Positions 1 through 8,491 of a stretch of 26,702 nt of DNA are shown piece by piece (position 1 is the first letter of the stretch; every line of letters starts with the position of its first letter). The notes under the pieces were generated by a model. That model was not told the origin of the DNA and ran no database searches. It saw nothing but the letters and a program-made list of their open reading frames with translations. This DNA is from UBA1189 sp045647345 (GTDB lineage Bacteria; Bacteroidota; Bacteroidia; Bacteroidales; Bacteroidaceae), in the NCBI GenBank assembly GCA_045647345.1, contig JAZRMG010000130.1:1-26702 (forward strand), written 5' to 3'. Position numbers and translations under genes: made by a program.

Positions 1-1827
1 GGGGTTCATAGTAGTCTCCCACAGCTGCTCGGGGTTCATCTCACCAAGACCCTTATAGCGTTGGATGGTGATACCCGCCTCACTGCCGTTACCGAACTCG
101 GCGATGAAGCGATCCTTGTCGGCATCGTCGTAGCAGTAGCGCTTGTTCTTACCCTTGCTGCAGAGGTAGAGGGGCGGTGTAGCGATGAAGAGGTGTCCGT
201 TCTCGATGAGTTCGGGCATGTAGCGATAGAAGAGAGTCATCAAGAGGGTGTCGATGTGTGAGCCATCGACGTCGGCATCGGTCATGATGATGGTCTTGTA
301 GTAGCGCAACTTGTCGTAGTTGGCCTCCTTGCTGTCCTCGGGGTTGAGGCCGAAGCGTACGCCGAGTGCCTGGATGATATTGTTCACCTCCTCGTGTTCG
401 AAGGCCTTGTGCCACATCACGCGCTCTACGTTGAAGATCTTACCGCGGATGGGGAGGATAGCCTGTGTGAGGCGTGAACGGCCCTGCTTGGCTGAACCAC
501 CGGCCGAGTCTCCCTCGACGATGAAGAGTTCGCAGTTCATGGGGTCCTTGTCGGAGCAGTCGGCCAACTTACCGGGCAATCCGCCACCGCTCATGGGGTT
601 CTTGCGCTGCACGCTCTCGCGAGCCTTGCGGGCAGCGATACGAGCCTGTGCGGCGAGCACCACCTTGTCCACGATCATCTTGGCCTCCTTCGGATGCTCC
701 TCGAGGTAGTTGGTCAAGGTCTCTGCCACAGCCTGCTGCACAGCACCTGCCACCTCGGAGTTTCCGAGCTTGGTCTTGGTCTGACCCTCAAACTGAGGCT
801 CGGCCACCTTGATAGAGATAACGGCGGTCAAACCCTCACGGAAGTCCTCACCGGCAATCTCCACCTTAGCCTTCTCCAGTGCCTTGGTGTCTTCAGCGTA
901 CTTCTTGAGTGTACGGGTTAGCGCGGTGCGGAAGCCTGCGAGATGTGTACCACCCTCGATGGTGTTGATATTGTTGACGTATGAGTGGATGTTCTCTGAG
1001 TACGACGTGTTGTACATGATAGCTACCTCGATGGGTACACCCTGCTTCTCGGTGTTGAGGTAGATGATGTCGTTGAAGAGGTGCTCGCGTGATGAGTCTA
1101 CGAAGCGAACGAACTCTCTCAAGCCCTCCTCCGAATGGAAGGTCTCGGTGCGTGCCTTGCCCTCCTCGTCCTTGTCGCGCAGGTCGGTGAGGGTGATGGT
1201 GATACCTGCATTGAGGAATGCGAGTTCGCGCATGCGGTTGGCCAACACATCGTAACTGTACTCGTGTGCGGTGAAGATGCTGCGGTCGGGCCAGAACTGC
1301 TGGCGTGTACCAGTGCGGTCGGCATCGCCCACGGTCTTTACAGCGTAGAGGGGTTTACCGCATGAGTACTCCTGCTGGTAGATCTTGCCATCGCGGAAGA
1401 CCTGTGTCTTCATGTGGGTAGAGAGTGCGTTTACGCACGATACACCCACACCGTGTAGACCACCGGATACCTTGTATGAGCCCTTGTCGAACTTACCACC
1501 TGCGTGGAGCACGGTCATCACCACCTCGAGTGCCGAGCGTTGCTCCTTCTCGTGCCAGTCTACGGGGATACCGCGACCATTGTCCTGTACGGTTATCGAG
1601 TTGTCCTCGTTGATATATACCTCGATATGGCTGCAATATCCAGCCAATGCTTCGTCGATTGAGTTGTCCACTACCTCATATACCAGGTGGTGCAGACCCT
1701 TGGCGCTGATGTCGCCGATGTACATCGCAGGGCGCTTACGTACGGCCTCAAGACCCTCAAGTACCTGAATGTTTTCCGCCGAGTAGTTGCTCGCTGCGTT
1801 TGCTTTGATTTCTTCGTTTATATCCAT
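1..1827 (-). CDS. gyrB: DNA gyrase subunit B (3' end cut by window edge)
   Basis: ATPase subunit of DNA gyrase, which with GyrA introduces negative supercoils. The frame is open from the ATG at 1827 to base 1, giving 609 residues; the usual Bacteroidetes GyrB is about 650, so roughly 40 C-terminal residues lie outside. Visible GHKL ATPase motifs are EVVDNSIDEA (residues 51-60), DNGRGIPV (82-89) and GGLHGVGV (122-129). The Toprim part shows IVEGDSAGGSAKQGR near residue 438 and TDADVDGSHI near 515. The run ALEVVMTVLHAGGKFDKGSY favours GyrB over ParE. It lies 152 bases downstream of the transporter gene on the same strand, with its own possible -7 box in the gap. Identity is secure. Confidence 0.96.
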   Translation of the reverse strand, partial: MDINEEIKANAASNYSAENIQVLEGLEAVRKRPAMYIGDISAKGLHHLVYEVVDNSIDEALAGYCSHIEVYINEDNSITVQDNGRGIPVDWHEKEQRSALEVVMTVLHAGGKFDKGSYKVSGGLHGVGVSCVNALSTHMKTQVFRDGKIYQQEYSCGKPLYAVKTVGDADRTGTRQQFWPDRSIFTAHEYSYDVLANRMRELAFLNAGITITLTDLRDKDEEGKARTETFHSEEGLREFVRFVDSSREHLFNDIIYLNTEKQGVPIEVAIMYNTSYSENIHSYVNNINTIEGGTHLAGFRTALTRTLKKYAEDTKALEKAKVEIAGEDFREGLTAVISIKVAEPQFEGQTKTKLGNSEVAGAVQQAVAETLTNYLEEHPKEAKMIVDKVVLAAQARIAARKARESVQRKNPMSGGGLPGKLADCSDKDPMNCELFIVEGDSAGGSAKQGRSRLTQAILPIRGKIFNVERVMWHKAFEHEEVNNIIQALGVRFGLNPEDSKEANYDKLRYYKTIIMTDADVDGSHIDTLLMTLFYRYMPELIENGHLFIATPPLYLCSKGKNKRYCYDDADKDRFIAEFGNGSEAGITIQRYKGLGEMNPEQLWETTMNP

Positions 1828-1886
1828 GTTTTATCAATGTTTTCTTATCTTTCCGACCCTTTTTTGAAGAGGAGCCTAAAACGGAA

Positions 1887-1894
1887 CAAAAATA
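1887..1894 (-). promoter_or_regulatory. Possible -7 box for gyrB
   Basis: On the minus strand the bases read TATTTTTG, an exact match to the Bacteroidetes -7 consensus TAnnTTTG, about 60 bases before the gyrB start. A TTTG lies at 1909-1912, but the spacing is only 14 bases instead of about 19-21, so the call rests mainly on the -7 box. Confidence 0.4.
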
Positions 1895-1979
1895 CGGAAA
1901 AAATCTGACAAAACAGAGAAAAATCTCAAAAAATGCGCTTTTCGGGCTGCTGTATAGGCGTGAAACCTTAGTGAAAGGC

Positions 1980-3275
1980 CTATCCGTTAGTTTTTGTGGC
2001 CGACCATCCGTAGAGTGTGACGATGACGAAGCAAAGTAGTGGTAGGGCGAACGATGCGTTTACGGCAGGCAATCCGGCTACGTTGCCAAGGTCGATGATG
2101 CTTCCTTGCAGGGGGGGCATCACTGCTCCGCCTACGATAGCCATCACAAGGAAGGCTGCGCCAAGTGTAATGTCTTCTTGGTTGACATCTTCAAGTGCAA
2201 TGCCATATATGGTGGGAAACATGAGACTCATGAAGCCGCTGATGGCAACTAAACAGTATAGCCCATAGATTCCTTGTATGAAGATAGTTCCGAGAGTAGT
2301 TATGCAGGCACCAATGCCGAAGTACATGAGTAGCATGCGTGAATTGATATAGCGCATGAGGAAGGTGCTGATGAAACGGGATGTGAGGAAGAAAGCCATG
2401 GCGCCGATATTGAACTTCTGTGCGGTTGCTTTGTCGATACCTAAATGGTCGGCATATTGGATAATGAAGGTCCATACCATAATCTGTGCGGCGACATAGA
2501 ACATTTGTGCTACTACGCCATTACGGTATATCTTGTTGTTCCATAGTCGCAAGAGTGTGTCTCGGTTTCTGCTTTTGACATTTTCACCACGCGTCTGCGG
2601 TATCTTGGTACAGGCGATAACGATGAATACGATGACTACGAGTAGACCCAGCATGACGTAGGGATCGCGTATGACGGCTAAGTCGTGAAGGCGAATAGAG
2701 GCTTTGTCTGTTTCGCTCAGCGTGTGAAAGATAACTTCACCTGCTGCATTGCGTTTGTCGGAAATGAGGTTGGGTAATACTATAAGAGCTGCTACGGCCA
2801 TGCCAGAGAGTGAACCCATAGGATTGAAGGCTTGTGCCAAGTTTAGGCGGCGTGTTGAGGTCCTGGGATCACCCAAAGAGAGGATGAGGGGATTGGCTGT
2901 GGTTTCCAAAAAAGCGAGACCGAAAGTGAGTACATAGAGTGATATGCAGAAAAAGGTGAACTCTTGGTATGTGGCGGCAGGTATGAACATGAATGCACCG
3001 ATGGCATATAGGGCCAGGCCTAAAAGAATACCGCTTTTGTAGCTGTATTTGCGGATGAAGAGAGCGGCAGGTATAGCCATAGTGGCATATCCTCCATAAA
3101 AGGCAAACTGTATTAATGAAGCTTTAGCGGCTGAAAGCTCCATCAGTGTCTGAAATGCTGCTACCATGGGATTGGTAATGTCGTTGGCGAATCCCCACAA
3201 AGCAAAGAGTGAGGTGATAAGGATAAAGGGGACGAGATATTTCTTTTCTACGAGTTTGGGGGTGTACTTGTTCAT
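1980..3275 (-). CDS. fucP: FucP-type MFS sugar:H+ symporter
   Basis: Inner-membrane major facilitator transporter of 431 residues, close to E. coli FucP (438). Many hydrophobic segments fit 12 membrane helices. Family signatures are LWGFANDITNPM at residues 26-37, which corresponds to the substrate/proton region of the first helix, ETTANP around Glu124, which corresponds to the essential acidic residue of the fourth helix, and LAQAFNPMGS at 146-155. The substrate could be L-fucose, glucose/galactose or a related sugar; the sequence alone does not decide. It is transcribed away from rsmH from a good consensus promoter and lies upstream of gyrB. The sialidase genes are more than 6 kb away, so a link to sialic acid uptake is only a guess. 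Confidence 0.8.
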   Translation of the reverse strand: MNKYTPKLVEKKYLVPFILITSLFALWGFANDITNPMVAAFQTLMELSAAKASLIQFAFYGGYATMAIPAALFIRKYSYKSGILLGLALYAIGAFMFIPAATYQEFTFFCISLYVLTFGLAFLETTANPLILSLGDPRTSTRRLNLAQAFNPMGSLSGMAVAALIVLPNLISDKRNAAGEVIFHTLSETDKASIRLHDLAVIRDPYVMLGLLVVIVFIVIACTKIPQTRGENVKSRNRDTLLRLWNNKIYRNGVVAQMFYVAAQIMVWTFIIQYADHLGIDKATAQKFNIGAMAFFLTSRFISTFLMRYINSRMLLMYFGIGACITTLGTIFIQGIYGLYCLVAISGFMSLMFPTIYGIALEDVNQEDITLGAAFLVMAIVGGAVMPPLQGSIIDLGNVAGLPAVNASFALPLLCFVIVTLYGWSATKTNG

Positions 3276-3303
3276 GGTAGTTCTTTGTTATGATTTGTTT
3301 TTG

Positions 3304-3334
3304 CAAAAATAGGAAAAATGTATAAGATGGCAAA
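3304..3334 (-). promoter_or_regulatory. Bacteroidetes-type promoter of the sugar transporter gene
   Basis: On the minus strand TTTG (3334-3331) is followed after exactly 19 bases by TATTTTTG (3311-3304), which fits the TTTG-N19-TAnnTTTG consensus of the primary Bacteroidetes sigma factor. The -7 box ends 28 bases before the ATG at 3275, giving a short leader. This is the best promoter match in the window. Confidence 0.7.
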
Positions 3335-3447
3335 AAATCTGCTTGTTATATTCTATCCCGACATGTTCTTTGTGGTTATCCACAATTGGTTGAAAACTTG
3401 TGTTGAAATATTTCATGCTTTATGATGGGTGATTGTGGGGAATTGTG

Positions 3448-3455
3448 TAACTTTG
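3448..3455 (+). promoter_or_regulatory. Possible -7 box for the rsmH-mraY cluster
   Basis: TAACTTTG matches TAnnTTTG and lies about 70 bases before the rsmH start. No clean TTTG is present at the expected distance upstream. The 250-base divergent gap 3276-3525 otherwise shows no gene. Confidence 0.45.
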
Positions 3456-3525
3456 AAGCCTCAAATGATAGAATTGGCTTCGAGGGTTACTCTTTGTGCT
3501 CAGAAGAGCAGATTTAATGTAAGGA

Positions 3526-4449
3526 ATGGATAAAACTCAGAACTTAATGGATATTCCCTATCACATCCCCGTAATGCTTCACGAGACGGTGGATGGTTTA
3601 GATATTGCTTCTGGTGGTGTGTATGCTGACATGACATTTGGTGGCGGTGGCCATTCGCGCGAAATACTTCATCGAATGGATGCTACGTCCCGATTGTATA
3701 GCTTTGATCAAGATGCAGATGCCGAGCGCAATGTGGTGGACGACGGACGTTTTACTTTTGTGCGCAGTAATTTCCGTTATTTGCACAATTGGATGCGTTA
3801 CCATGGTGTGGGACAGTTGGATGGCGTATTAGCTGATTTGGGAGTGTCGAGCCATCAGTTTGATGAAGGTGAGCTTGGCTTCTCTTTTCGTTTTGATGCC
3901 AAGCTTGATATGCGCATGAATCGTCGCGATGGCCTCACTGCGGCTGACATCGTGAATACGTATGATGAGGAGCGCTTAGCAGAGATTTTCTACCTTTATG
4001 GCGAATTGCTCAATAGTCGTAAACTGGCATCGGTCATCGTGAAGGCGCGTGCTCAAGCTCCCATTGAAACAACGGGGCAGCTATACGAAACGGTGAAACG
4101 TCTCTTCGGACGTGATCGTGAAAAAAAAGAGATGGCCAAGCTTTTTCAAGCACTGCGAATAGAGGTAAATGAAGAAATGGAGGCACTAAAGGAGATGTTG
4201 CAGTCGGCTACAGAACTCCTTCGTCCGGGAGGTAGATTGGTGGTGCTTACCTATCACTCGCTTGAAGACCGATTGGTGAAGAATCTCATGAAGACGGGCA
4301 ATGTAGAAGGTAAAGTAGAACAGGATATTTATGGAACCAAACCGTCGCCCTATCGTATGGTAGGAAAGGTGGCTGTGGCTAGCCGTGAGGAACAGGAGAT
4401 GAATCCACGCTCACGTAGTGCAAAGCTTCGGGTAGGTGAAAAACGATAA
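3526..4449 (+). CDS. rsmH: 16S rRNA (cytosine1402-N4)-methyltransferase RsmH (MraW)
   Basis: SAM-dependent enzyme that methylates N4 of C1402 in the decoding centre of 16S rRNA. It has 307 residues, the normal size (E. coli 313). Motifs in order: HIPVMLHE (13-20), the SAM-binding DMTFGGGGHS (35-44), DLGVSS (104-109), FRFDAKLDMRM (121-131), TYHSLEDR (242-249) and a basic SRSAKLRV end. The chosen ATG has TAAGGA only two bases before it; the ATG at 3547 is an alternative that would still keep all motifs. It opens the dcw cluster here, with no mraZ gene in front. It ends 16 bases before the ftsL-like gene. Confidence 0.96.
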   Translation: MDKTQNLMDIPYHIPVMLHETVDGLDIASGGVYADMTFGGGGHSREILHRMDATSRLYSFDQDADAERNVVDDGRFTFVRSNFRYLHNWMRYHGVGQLDGVLADLGVSSHQFDEGELGFSFRFDAKLDMRMNRRDGLTAADIVNTYDEERLAEIFYLYGELLNSRKLASVIVKARAQAPIETTGQLYETVKRLFGRDREKKEMAKLFQALRIEVNEEMEALKEMLQSATELLRPGGRLVVLTYHSLEDRLVKNLMKTGNVEGKVEQDIYGTKPSPYRMVGKVAVASREEQEMNPRSRSAKLRVGEKR

Positions 4450-4465
4450 ATGATGGAGATGTAAT

Positions 4466-4804
4466 ATGATGGATACCGAACAAAAGAAGAAAAAAAAGAA
4501 ATCCTTCAAGCAGTGGATTGCTGGCGAGATGTTGCTGAGTCCTTTCTTGCAGCGACAGTTAGGCCTTTTCTTATTGATAGCAGGATTGATTGTCGTTTAT
4601 GTGGGCAATCGTTATGCTTTTCAGCAAGAGGAGTTGCAGGTGCAGAAGCTGCGTACAGAACTCAATGATGTGAAGAATGAGGCATTAGCGCGGTCGAGCG
4701 AACTGATGGAGAAGAGCCGCGAATCGAACATCCAGAAATTTATCGTAGAGCAAGGTAGCGAGTTGCAGATTTCTACTAAGGCTCCCGTCGTGATAAAAAG
4801 ATAG
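4466..4804 (+). CDS. FtsL-like division protein
   Basis: Small bitopic membrane protein of 112 residues. It has a lysine-rich cytoplasmic start (residues 7-12 are all Lys), one membrane segment at about 32-48, and an outer part rich in Glu, Leu and Lys (52-90) that fits a short coiled coil. This architecture and the position between rsmH and ftsI match the FtsL-like protein of Bacteroidetes dcw clusters, which in other bacteria helps recruit and activate FtsWI. GGAG at 4455-4458 lies 7 bases before the ATG. The stop is 3 bases before ftsI, so translation is probably coupled. The assignment rests on position and topology, not on strong sequence motifs. Confidence 0.8.
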   Translation: MMDTEQKKKKKKSFKQWIAGEMLLSPFLQRQLGLFLLIAGLIVVYVGNRYAFQQEELQVQKLRTELNDVKNEALARSSELMEKSRESNIQKFIVEQGSELQISTKAPVVIKR

Positions 4805-4807
4805 CTT

Positions 4808-6994
4808 ATGCAGGATTCAAAAGATAAAAAGATCGTTTCGCGTTACTTTACCGTCATCATCCTAATGGCTATAGTAGGTATTGCGATATTGTTCAAGGCG
4901 ATGTCGGTAATGATATTCGAACGCAACTATTGGCGTGAGGTAGCCAGTCGCTCTGTGGTAGACAGTGTGGTAATCTCTCCTAAACGAGGTAATATACTGA
5001 GCGATGATGGACAATTGATGGCCAGTAGTGTGCCGCAGTATACGCTGTTTATGGACTTTATGGTGTCTGACCGCGATGAGGCGCGTCGTATGAAGGCGCA
5101 GCATCGTCGCGATTCTCTACTGCGCAAGCATGAAACGGAGATCTGTGAGGGACTGCACCGTATTCTTCCGGACAAGAGTGTGGAGGAATTTCGTCAGACC
5201 TTTCGTAAAGGGCGTGCGCAAAATAGTCGTTACTGTAAGTTGTATCCCAAACGGGTGTCGTATGCCCAATATAAGGAGATAAAAAAGTTGCCAGTGCTTT
5301 GCCTGAATGCTAATGTCGGTGGATTCTTTACCGAGAGCAATATTGAGCGCAAGAAAATTTTCGGTTCGCTGGCACGTCGCACCTTGGGTGATGTGTATGC
5401 CAAGGTTGACTCGGCCAAGAATGGCATAGAGTTGGCCTATGATGACTATTTGCGTGGCAAGCCCGGATTGGGTCATCTCAAGAAGGTGAATCGTGATCAA
5501 CTGACCATTGTTGACGAGCCAGCCATCGATGGTTATGATGTGCAGACCACGCTCAATGTTGAGATACAGGATATTGCTGAAAAAGCCTTGCTCGATATGC
5601 TACATACGCAGAATGAGAAGTATGGTGGTGATGCACGTACGGGTGTAGTCGTGGTCATGGAGGTGGCTACAGGCGACATCAAGGCTATGGTCAATATGAA
5701 TCGCTTGGAGAGTGGGAGCTATTTTGAAACAAAGAACAACGCTCTTACCGACATTCTTGAACCTGGTTCTACCTTCAAGACGGCTTCTCTGCTGGTGGCA
5801 TTGGATGACAAGAAGATAAGCATCAATGACTCGGTGGATGCCAATAAAGGTTTGTATAAGTTTGGTTCGGCTACTATGCGTGATCACAACTGGAACAAGG
5901 CCACTGCATATGGTATGCTCAGCGTGCCGCAGGTGCTCATGTACTCCTCTAACGTAGGCACCGCCCGACTCATAGATGAAAATTATAGTAAAGAACCCGA
6001 AAAGTTTGTCGAGGGGCTTCATCGTATGGGACTGGCGACACACTTCCCTCTGCTCCCTGGTACAGGCCGACCGATGATACGCAAGCCTAATGCGCAGAAG
6101 ACCAATTGGTCACGCACGGCATTGCCATGGATGTCAATTGGTTATGAAACACAGATTGCTCCTATCAACATAGTTTCGTTTTACAATGCCATTGCCAACA
6201 ACGGCAAGTTCATGAAGCCTCGTCTCGTGTCGGCTATTCTTGAAGACGGACGAGTGGTCGAGGAGTTCAAGCCCGAAGTGCTTATAGACAAGATTGCTTC
6301 GCAGAAAGCCCTTGACGATATAACTCAAATGCTCACCATGGTGGTGAATGAACCCACAGGGCTTGGTCGTCAAGCCAAGTCCGACAATTTCCTTGTAGCG
6401 GGTAAGACTGGTACGGCACAGATTGCCTCGGGCGGGCAGCTCAAGGGTGGTGGTCACCAACTCAGCTTCTGCGGATTTTTCCCGGCTGATGCTCCCAAGT
6501 ATACCTGCATCGTCTCTATTCAGACTCGTGGTGGTCTGATTTCTGGTGGTGGTGTGGCTGGTGTCGTCTTCGGTGAGATAGCCAAGCGTCTGATGGCGCG
6601 TGACGAGCAGCGCGACATTCGTGAGTTACGCGACTCCGTTGCCACCTTTGTCCCTACGGTCATGAAGGGTAACATCGCAGCCGCACGTTATGTGCTCAAT
6701 GAGCTGAACATACCTAATCATTGGGATGCCTCTACTTCGTATCGTGCTGACAAGTCTGTATGGGGAAAGGCCACAAGCAATCCTACTGGCGTTGTACTCA
6801 GTGATATTGCTTTTGACTCTTCTCAGGGCAAGGTTCCTAATGTGATTGGGCTTGGTGCCAAAGATGCAGTCTATATGCTTGAGTCGTGCGGACTTCAGGT
6901 ACGATTGTCGGGTAGCGGTAAGGTACATTCGCAGAGTTTACAGTATGGTAGTGCTGTGCGTAAGGGACAAACAATATATTTAACATTAAAATAG
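4808..6994 (+). CDS. ftsI: Peptidoglycan transpeptidase FtsI (PBP3 class) with C-terminal PASTA domain
   Basis: Septal D,D-transpeptidase that cross-links peptidoglycan at the outer face of the inner membrane; 728 residues. It has a membrane anchor at about 12-29, a PBP dimerisation/pedestal part including RGNILSDDG, and a transpeptidase domain with the three active-site motifs: S321-T-F-K324 (in EPGSTFK), S380-S-N382 and K533-T-G535. A PASTA domain occupies 674-728, starting KVPNVIGL. A PASTA-bearing FtsI is typical of Bacteroidetes. It sits 3 bases after the ftsL-like gene and 16 before murE, in one apparent operon. Confidence 0.95.
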   Translation: MQDSKDKKIVSRYFTVIILMAIVGIAILFKAMSVMIFERNYWREVASRSVVDSVVISPKRGNILSDDGQLMASSVPQYTLFMDFMVSDRDEARRMKAQHRRDSLLRKHETEICEGLHRILPDKSVEEFRQTFRKGRAQNSRYCKLYPKRVSYAQYKEIKKLPVLCLNANVGGFFTESNIERKKIFGSLARRTLGDVYAKVDSAKNGIELAYDDYLRGKPGLGHLKKVNRDQLTIVDEPAIDGYDVQTTLNVEIQDIAEKALLDMLHTQNEKYGGDARTGVVVVMEVATGDIKAMVNMNRLESGSYFETKNNALTDILEPGSTFKTASLLVALDDKKISINDSVDANKGLYKFGSATMRDHNWNKATAYGMLSVPQVLMYSSNVGTARLIDENYSKEPEKFVEGLHRMGLATHFPLLPGTGRPMIRKPNAQKTNWSRTALPWMSIGYETQIAPINIVSFYNAIANNGKFMKPRLVSAILEDGRVVEEFKPEVLIDKIASQKALDDITQMLTMVVNEPTGLGRQAKSDNFLVAGKTGTAQIASGGQLKGGGHQLSFCGFFPADAPKYTCIVSIQTRGGLISGGGVAGVVFGEIAKRLMARDEQRDIRELRDSVATFVPTVMKGNIAAARYVLNELNIPNHWDASTSYRADKSVWGKATSNPTGVVLSDIAFDSSQGKVPNVIGLGAKDAVYMLESCGLQVRLSGSGKVHSQSLQYGSAVRKGQTIYLTLK

Positions 6995-6995
6995 A

Positions 6996-7001
6996 AGGAG
7001 G
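6996..7001 (+). promoter_or_regulatory. Strong Shine-Dalgarno of murE
   Basis: AGGAGG begins two bases after the ftsI stop and lies 9 bases before the murE ATG at 7011. A perfect Shine-Dalgarno sequence is unusual in Bacteroidetes, where most starts have A-rich leaders, and it fixes the murE start. Confidence 0.7.
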
Positions 7002-7010
7002 AAAGTTCCG

Positions 7011-8462
7011 ATGTTGCTTTCAGATATAATAAGAGGTATACGTGTAGATGAAATCGTAGGTGATGCTCAGTGTTCTATTGCTGATGTTCATATCGATTCA
7101 CGCCGCATAGGTGGAGGACATCTTTTTGTTGCTATGCGCGGTACACAGGTTGACGGGCATCAATATATACAAAGTGCCATTGACAAGGGAGCGGTAGCTA
7201 TCGTATGTGAACAGCTGCCCGAGTTTCTGACCGAAGGGGTCACTTATGTTCGTGTGCCCGATAGCGAAGAGGCTGTAGGCCCTATTGCTACGGCGTTCAA
7301 TGGGAATCCTACAGATAAAGTGCGTCTTATCGGTGTCACTGGTACCAATGGCAAGACCACCATTGCTACATTGCTTTATGATATGTTCCGTGCTATGGGT
7401 TATAAGGTGGGACTTCTCTCTACTGTATGCAATTATATTGATGGTGTAGCCATTCCCACGGAACATACTACACCCGATGCCATTACACTCAATGCTTTGC
7501 TCGGCCGCATGGCCGATGAGGGTTGCAAATATGTCTTTATGGAGGTAAGTTCACACTCTGTTGCGCAGCACCGCATAGGAGGACTGAAGTTTGCTGGAGG
7601 CATTTTTACTAACCTTACACGCGACCACATGGATTATCACAAGACGGTAGACAACTACCTGCGTGCTAAGAAAGCCTTCTTTGATGCGTTGCCCAAGGAT
7701 GCTTTTGTTGTGACCAATGTTGATGACAAGAACGGACTTGTGATGGCGCAGAATACCCGTGCTAAGGTGTATACCTACTCGTTACGTAGTATGGCCGATT
7801 TCAAGGGGCGCATCCTTGAACACTATTTTGACGGTATGCTGCTTGATGTAAATAATGTAGAGGTGTTTGTACAGTTTATCGGTAAGTTTAATGCCAGTAA
7901 CTTGCTTGCTGTCTATGGTACCGCCTGTCTCTTGGGTAAGCGCCCCGAGGAGGTGCTCACAGTGATGAGTACTCTGCGTCCGGTAAGTGGCCGCTTTGAT
8001 GCAGTTCATTCACCCCAAGGCTTCACCGCTATCGTTGATTACGCCCATACTCCTGATGCCATCACCAATGTGCTCAATGCTATCCATGAGGTGCAGGGAG
8101 GTAAGGGACGTGTGATTACCGTAGTGGGTGCAGGTGGCAATCGCGATAAGGGTAAGCGCCCTCTCATGGCACAGGAGGCTGTCAAGGGTAGCGACAAGGT
8201 TATCATCACCAGTGATAACCCTCGTTTTGAGGAACCACAAGATATCATTGCCGATATGCTTGCTGGGCTCACCCCAGTACAGAGATCCTGCGTCGTTGCC
8301 ATTATAGACCGTCGCGAAGCTATCCGTACAGCTTGTATGTTTGCCGAGAAGGGTGACGTTATCCTCGTTGCAGGCAAGGGACATGAGACCTATCAAGATA
8401 TTAAGGGCGTGAAGCACCACTTCGATGATAAGGAGGTATTGCGTGAGGTGTTTGGGAACTAA
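7011..8462 (+). CDS. murE: UDP-MurNAc-L-Ala-D-Glu:meso-diaminopimelate ligase
   Basis: Cytoplasmic Mur ligase adding the third stem-peptide residue in peptidoglycan precursor synthesis, using ATP; 483 residues, the usual size. The N-terminal UDP-binding part holds HIDSRRI, the ATP-binding loop is GVTGTNGKTT (108-117), and the C-terminal part carries DNPR at 402-405. DNPR is the signature of enzymes that use meso-diaminopimelate rather than lysine. GKGHETYQ near the end is also typical. It is preceded by a strong ribosome binding site and followed by mraY after 29 bases. Confidence 0.96.
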   Translation: MLLSDIIRGIRVDEIVGDAQCSIADVHIDSRRIGGGHLFVAMRGTQVDGHQYIQSAIDKGAVAIVCEQLPEFLTEGVTYVRVPDSEEAVGPIATAFNGNPTDKVRLIGVTGTNGKTTIATLLYDMFRAMGYKVGLLSTVCNYIDGVAIPTEHTTPDAITLNALLGRMADEGCKYVFMEVSSHSVAQHRIGGLKFAGGIFTNLTRDHMDYHKTVDNYLRAKKAFFDALPKDAFVVTNVDDKNGLVMAQNTRAKVYTYSLRSMADFKGRILEHYFDGMLLDVNNVEVFVQFIGKFNASNLLAVYGTACLLGKRPEEVLTVMSTLRPVSGRFDAVHSPQGFTAIVDYAHTPDAITNVLNAIHEVQGGKGRVITVVGAGGNRDKGKRPLMAQEAVKGSDKVIITSDNPRFEEPQDIIADMLAGLTPVQRSCVVAIIDRREAIRTACMFAEKGDVILVAGKGHETYQDIKGVKHHFDDKEVLREVFGN

Positions 8463-8491
8463 TAAAATCGTTATTATAATCTAAGAAATAT

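Noticed and set aside
1925..1985. Terminator after the sugar transporter gene
   Set aside because: Only a 6-base stem (ATAGGC/GCCTAT) with a long loop and no adjacent T-run is seen; too weak to call.
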